From Rhodobacter sp. (GTDB lineage: Bacteria; Pseudomonadota; Alphaproteobacteria; Rhodobacterales; Rhodobacteraceae), in NCBI GenBank assembly GCA_016704435.1, contig JADJAB010000004.1, positions 248,001-312,000 of the forward strand: a DNA stretch of 64,000 bases, written 5' to 3'. Under the pieces are notes generated by a model. The model was given only the letters and a program-made list of their open reading frames with translations, did not search any database and had not been told where the DNA came from. Positions 61,698 to 64,000 of the stretch are shown here, piece after piece (the first letter of the stretch is position 1; the number at the start of each line of letters is the position of its first letter). The position numbers were made by a program, and so were the translations under genes.

Positions 61698-62015
61698 GAG
61701 ATGCTCCTTCAGCTGGCAACAGCGCGTTTGCGGGCCGGACCGGCGCGCATGCACTCACGGCCCCGTTTACTCTGCCCCCTTGCCGGGGTCAACGCATGGG
61801 GGCGGGAAAAGAGGTGTGGTGCGGCGTGGATTCCATGCATTGTATGCAGTGGTGTGCCGATTTTTCCGCGCCGCGGCGAGACGGGCGTCGCCGGCCCGCC
61901 GGTGCGGGCCGCACTGAGTCGGCCCTGCCCAGGGTCGATGGGGGCTTTTCCTCACCTTGACGTTCGGGCGGATGTCGGCGTTTTCTGAGCGGAATCAAAC
62001 CGGAAGGCCCGCCCC
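61698..62015. other. Divergent intergenic region upstream of nuoA
   Basis: A 318-base region without a convincing gene. It holds the candidate nuo promoter (61764-61792) and an inverted repeat TGCAT-TGT-ATGCA at 61836-61848 that could be a regulator site. The right part leads to the secreted-protein gene. Confidence 0.6.
61764..61792 (-). promoter_or_regulatory. Candidate promoter of the nuo operon
   Basis: On the minus strand TTGACC (61792-61787) and TAAACG (61769-61764) are separated by exactly 17 bases, about 67 bases before the nuoA GTG. The -35 box is good and the -10 box weak, as is usual in GC-rich alphaproteobacteria. Confidence 0.45.
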
Positions 62016-62462
62016 ATGCGTTTGCGACCTGCCCGTGCCCGTCTTGCCCTGCTGCCCGCCGTTGCCCTGCTTCCTGCCCTCGCACTGCCAGCACTGGCCG
62101 GCCCCTGCGCCATCGACATCGCCGCCGTCGAGGCCCGCATCGCGGCACTAGAGCCGCGCTATGGCGCGGTTCTGTCCGACATCGGCTGCGACATCAACGA
62201 CATCCCCGCCCGGCAGATGATGTGCGACGCGGCGGATGCGCCTGGCGGCGGCGATCTGTGGCGGATGGGGCGACTGGATGACCTGGCCTGGGTTCACGCG
62301 GTGGAAAACGCCACCGGGCAGAAGGTGGACCTTGCCGCCCCGCCGCCGGACGATGTCTTCATCGCTGCCCGCGATGCCTGCTCGGACGCGGCCTGCCTGT
62401 GTTCGGTGCTGATCCGGCATACCAACGCCAGCCTTGGCGGCACCTCGCCCTATCCGCAATAG
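62016..62462 (+). CDS. Secreted Cys-containing protein of unknown function
   Basis: A 148-residue protein with a signal peptide (ARLALLPAVALLPALALPALA). The mature domain has six or more Cys (AGPCAID, DIGCDINDI, MMCDAADA, RDACSDAACLCSVLIRH), indicating a disulphide-stabilised small fold. IAALEPRYGAVLSDIGCDIN suggests a helix at the start. No family is recognised. It is divergent from the nuo operon. Confidence 0.7.
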   Translation: MRLRPARARLALLPAVALLPALALPALAGPCAIDIAAVEARIAALEPRYGAVLSDIGCDINDIPARQMMCDAADAPGGGDLWRMGRLDDLAWVHAVENATGQKVDLAAPPPDDVFIAARDACSDAACLCSVLIRHTNASLGGTSPYPQ

Positions 62463-62490
62463 CCCGGCCTATCCGGCTCGCCTGCGCGCC

Positions 62491-63239
62491 TCAGTCCCCG
62501 ACCGGGTCGAAGGCATATGCCGCGCCGGCACGCAGGAGATGGCCGATGGCGGGATAGGGCAGATGCGCCCCGGCCACCGCCAGCCCTTCCGCCACCACCC
62601 GTTCCAGGCGGCGCCGCCATGGGGTCGGCGTCGGCCAGCACCTCGGGCCGGGAGAACTGGATGCCCGGCAGATGCACCAGATCGCCCCAGATCAACAGCC
62701 GCCCGTCGATCAGAAAGGCCATATGCCCGGCCGACGACCCCCGGCATCACCCCGTCGCCCTGCTCCAGCGGCAGCACATGGCTTGCCAGCAGGCCCATCC
62801 GCAGGTCGGCGCGGAACATCGCCAGCTCTTCGGTCGGCACCAGAATCCGCCGCGCCTGCGGAAAGCTGCGCATTCCGTCGGCGCGCACCAGCCCGCCGAT
62901 GTGATCGACATGGGTATGGGTCAGCGCGATCTGATCCACCTCATCGGGGCTGACCCCGGCCTCGACCATCGCAAGGGTCAAACTGCCGGTCGTCTCGCGC
63001 CAGGCCGCGCCGGCACCCGCGTCAGAACCTCCCCGCCCGCGCACCAAGAAGGCATGGACCTCCAGCCGGATCTTGCCATCGACCAGCGTCCCGTTCATCG
63101 CGTCCTCGGGCAAGGGCGCGCCGTCCGGCCCACGGGCACAATCGGCGTTCATCAGGGCAAAGCCATCCGACAGCGCGATCACCGTCAGGTCGCCCAGTTC
63201 CACCTCGGCAAAGCGCTGCCCCTTCCGAACAAGCCGCAT
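62491..63239 (-). CDS. MBL-fold metallo-hydrolase (two frame breaks)
   Basis: A reconstructed metallo-beta-lactamase-fold protein of about 249 residues. It starts MRLVRKGQRFAEVELGDLTV and carries the zinc motif QIALTHTHVDHIGGLVRADG (HxHxDH). The frame changes at the CCCCC of 62738-62742; one base less gives GVMPGSSAGHMAFLIDGRLL, with the conserved C-terminal His. It changes again near 62620-62630 before RLERVVAEGLAVAGAHLPYP and ends FDPVGD at 62491. Such proteins include lactonases and thiol-ester hydrolases; the substrate is unknown. Confidence 0.75.
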
Positions 63240-63267
63240 CCCTGATCCTTCCCCGCTAGCCTTGAAC

Positions 63268-64000
63268 CTATTGCACCTGAGGGGCGGCCACCACGTCCAC
63301 CACCTCGGCCTGACCGATCCGCAAGGCCTCGGCCCGGATGATCCGGGCGATCTGCGCCACGTCGTCGACCGAGAAGGTCAGCGGCAGCCGCATGTCGACC
63401 AGCCCGGCCAGTATCCGGTCCGTCGCCGGGCAGGATTGCGGCCCGGCATAGCGCCAATGCACATAGCGGCTGGTGAAGGCCACCGGATCGCCGGCGCCGA
63501 ACCATTTCAACTCCACCCCCCGCGCCACGCAGGCGGCCAGAAACGCCACGATCCGCGGCTCTTCCCAGTCCGGCAGCAGGAACTGGAAGGATGAGCCCAT
63601 GTAGGTCTCTTCCGAGGGCCGGCCGACCAGACGCAGGCCCGGAATGCCCTGCAACCCCCGCCTCCATGCCGCGATAGAGCGCTGCCCAGCGGTTGCGCCG
63701 GTCGTGCAAGAGTGCGATCTGCGGCCGCAGCACCGCCGCGCGCAGGTTGTCCATCCGGCCCGAGACATTGGGCACCTCAAGACGGATCCGCTCGAAGACC
63801 TCGGGCGCAGGTGCCGCGGGATGCTTGCCGTAAAGCATGTAGGACCCCGACAGCAGCACCATCCGCGCCGCCAGATCCGGATCATCGGTGATGATCAGCC
63901 CGCCCTCGCCACTGTTCAGATGCTTGTAGGTCTGCGTCGAATAGCAGGCCACCGCGCCATGCCGGCCCGAGGCCACGCCGTGCCATTCCGCCCCCATGGT
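63268..64000 (-). CDS. DegT/DnrJ/EryC1-family aminotransferase, 3' part (partial, one frame break)
   Basis: The gene enters from the right edge. The PLP-lysine region is clear: ACYSTQTYKHLNSGEGGLII (Lys in TYKHLNSGEGG), as in sugar or amino-acid-type DegT aminotransferases. SGRMDNLRAAVLRPQIALLH also fits. At the CCCCC of 63655-63659 one base too many breaks the frame; after correction it continues LQGIPGLRLVGRPSEETYMG, then SSFQFLLPDWEEPRIVAFLA to PQVQ. The N-terminal third is outside the window. The substrate is unknown. Confidence 0.8.

Overview
The window is GC-rich alphaproteobacterial chromosome, almost certainly from the Rhodobacteraceae/Paracoccaceae (Rhodobacter-Paracoccus-Gemmobacter type). 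The evidence is a Paracoccus-like complex I operon with Rhodobacteraceae-specific inserts (DUF5333, DUF5337, a NuoE with a long tail), the nuo-birA-coaX-rnj gene order, the surE-pcm-nlpD/tatABC block, and short intergenic repeats of the CCCAAATACTCC type. It is mostly housekeeping DNA with one accessory/relic stretch. I recognised no tRNA, rRNA, CRISPR array or prophage.

Layout. 0-6 kb: the 5' part of an Atm1-type ABC exporter divergent from an ArsR regulator, a LysM protein, a LOG-family protein, an IS5-type relic, a TraB/GumN protein and superoxide dismutase. 6-11.4 kb: sarcosine oxidase operon soxB-soxD-soxA-soxG (minus strand), with two abutting perfect palindromes between soxB and soxD. 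11.6-16.2 kb: ccmI, ruvX, a DUF1289 protein, then a coupled TSUP permease/2OG-oxygenase pair and dusA. 16.2-21.2 kb: accessory region with an IS110 relic, a decayed metal-locus gene, a CsoR/RcnR-type metal repressor with its operator, an MFS exporter with a His-rich tail, a short TetR protein and about 1 kb of apparently non-coding DNA. 21.2-26.5 kb: surE-pcm-nlpD facing tatA-tatB-tatC-ATPase. 26.7-38.6 kb: a small HTH regulator, a caspase-like protein, an ABC ATPase, an atypical SDR, a Hint-domain protein, a trypsin-like protein, prfC and a DEAD-box helicase. 38.7-61.7 kb: one 23-kb minus-strand transcription unit, nuoA through nuoN and on into birA, coaX and rnj. At least ten extra small genes lie inside it, most overlapping their neighbours by 1-4 bases. 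62-64 kb: a small secreted protein, an MBL-fold hydrolase and the 3' part of a DegT-type aminotransferase.

The most interesting material is in the nuo operon. NuoE has a roughly 90-residue C-terminal domain that is repeated at the end of the next gene, a membrane-anchored protein with a 33-bp tandem repeat. A 32-codon hydrophobic micro-ORF sits between nuoD and nuoE, and tandem secreted paralogues follow nuoF.

Caveat: at least twelve single-base frame breaks, nearly all in C/G runs and several in essential genes (nuoB, nuoG, nuoN, ccmI), point to residual assembly errors rather than gene decay. Coordinates of those genes are given as whole reconstructed genes.
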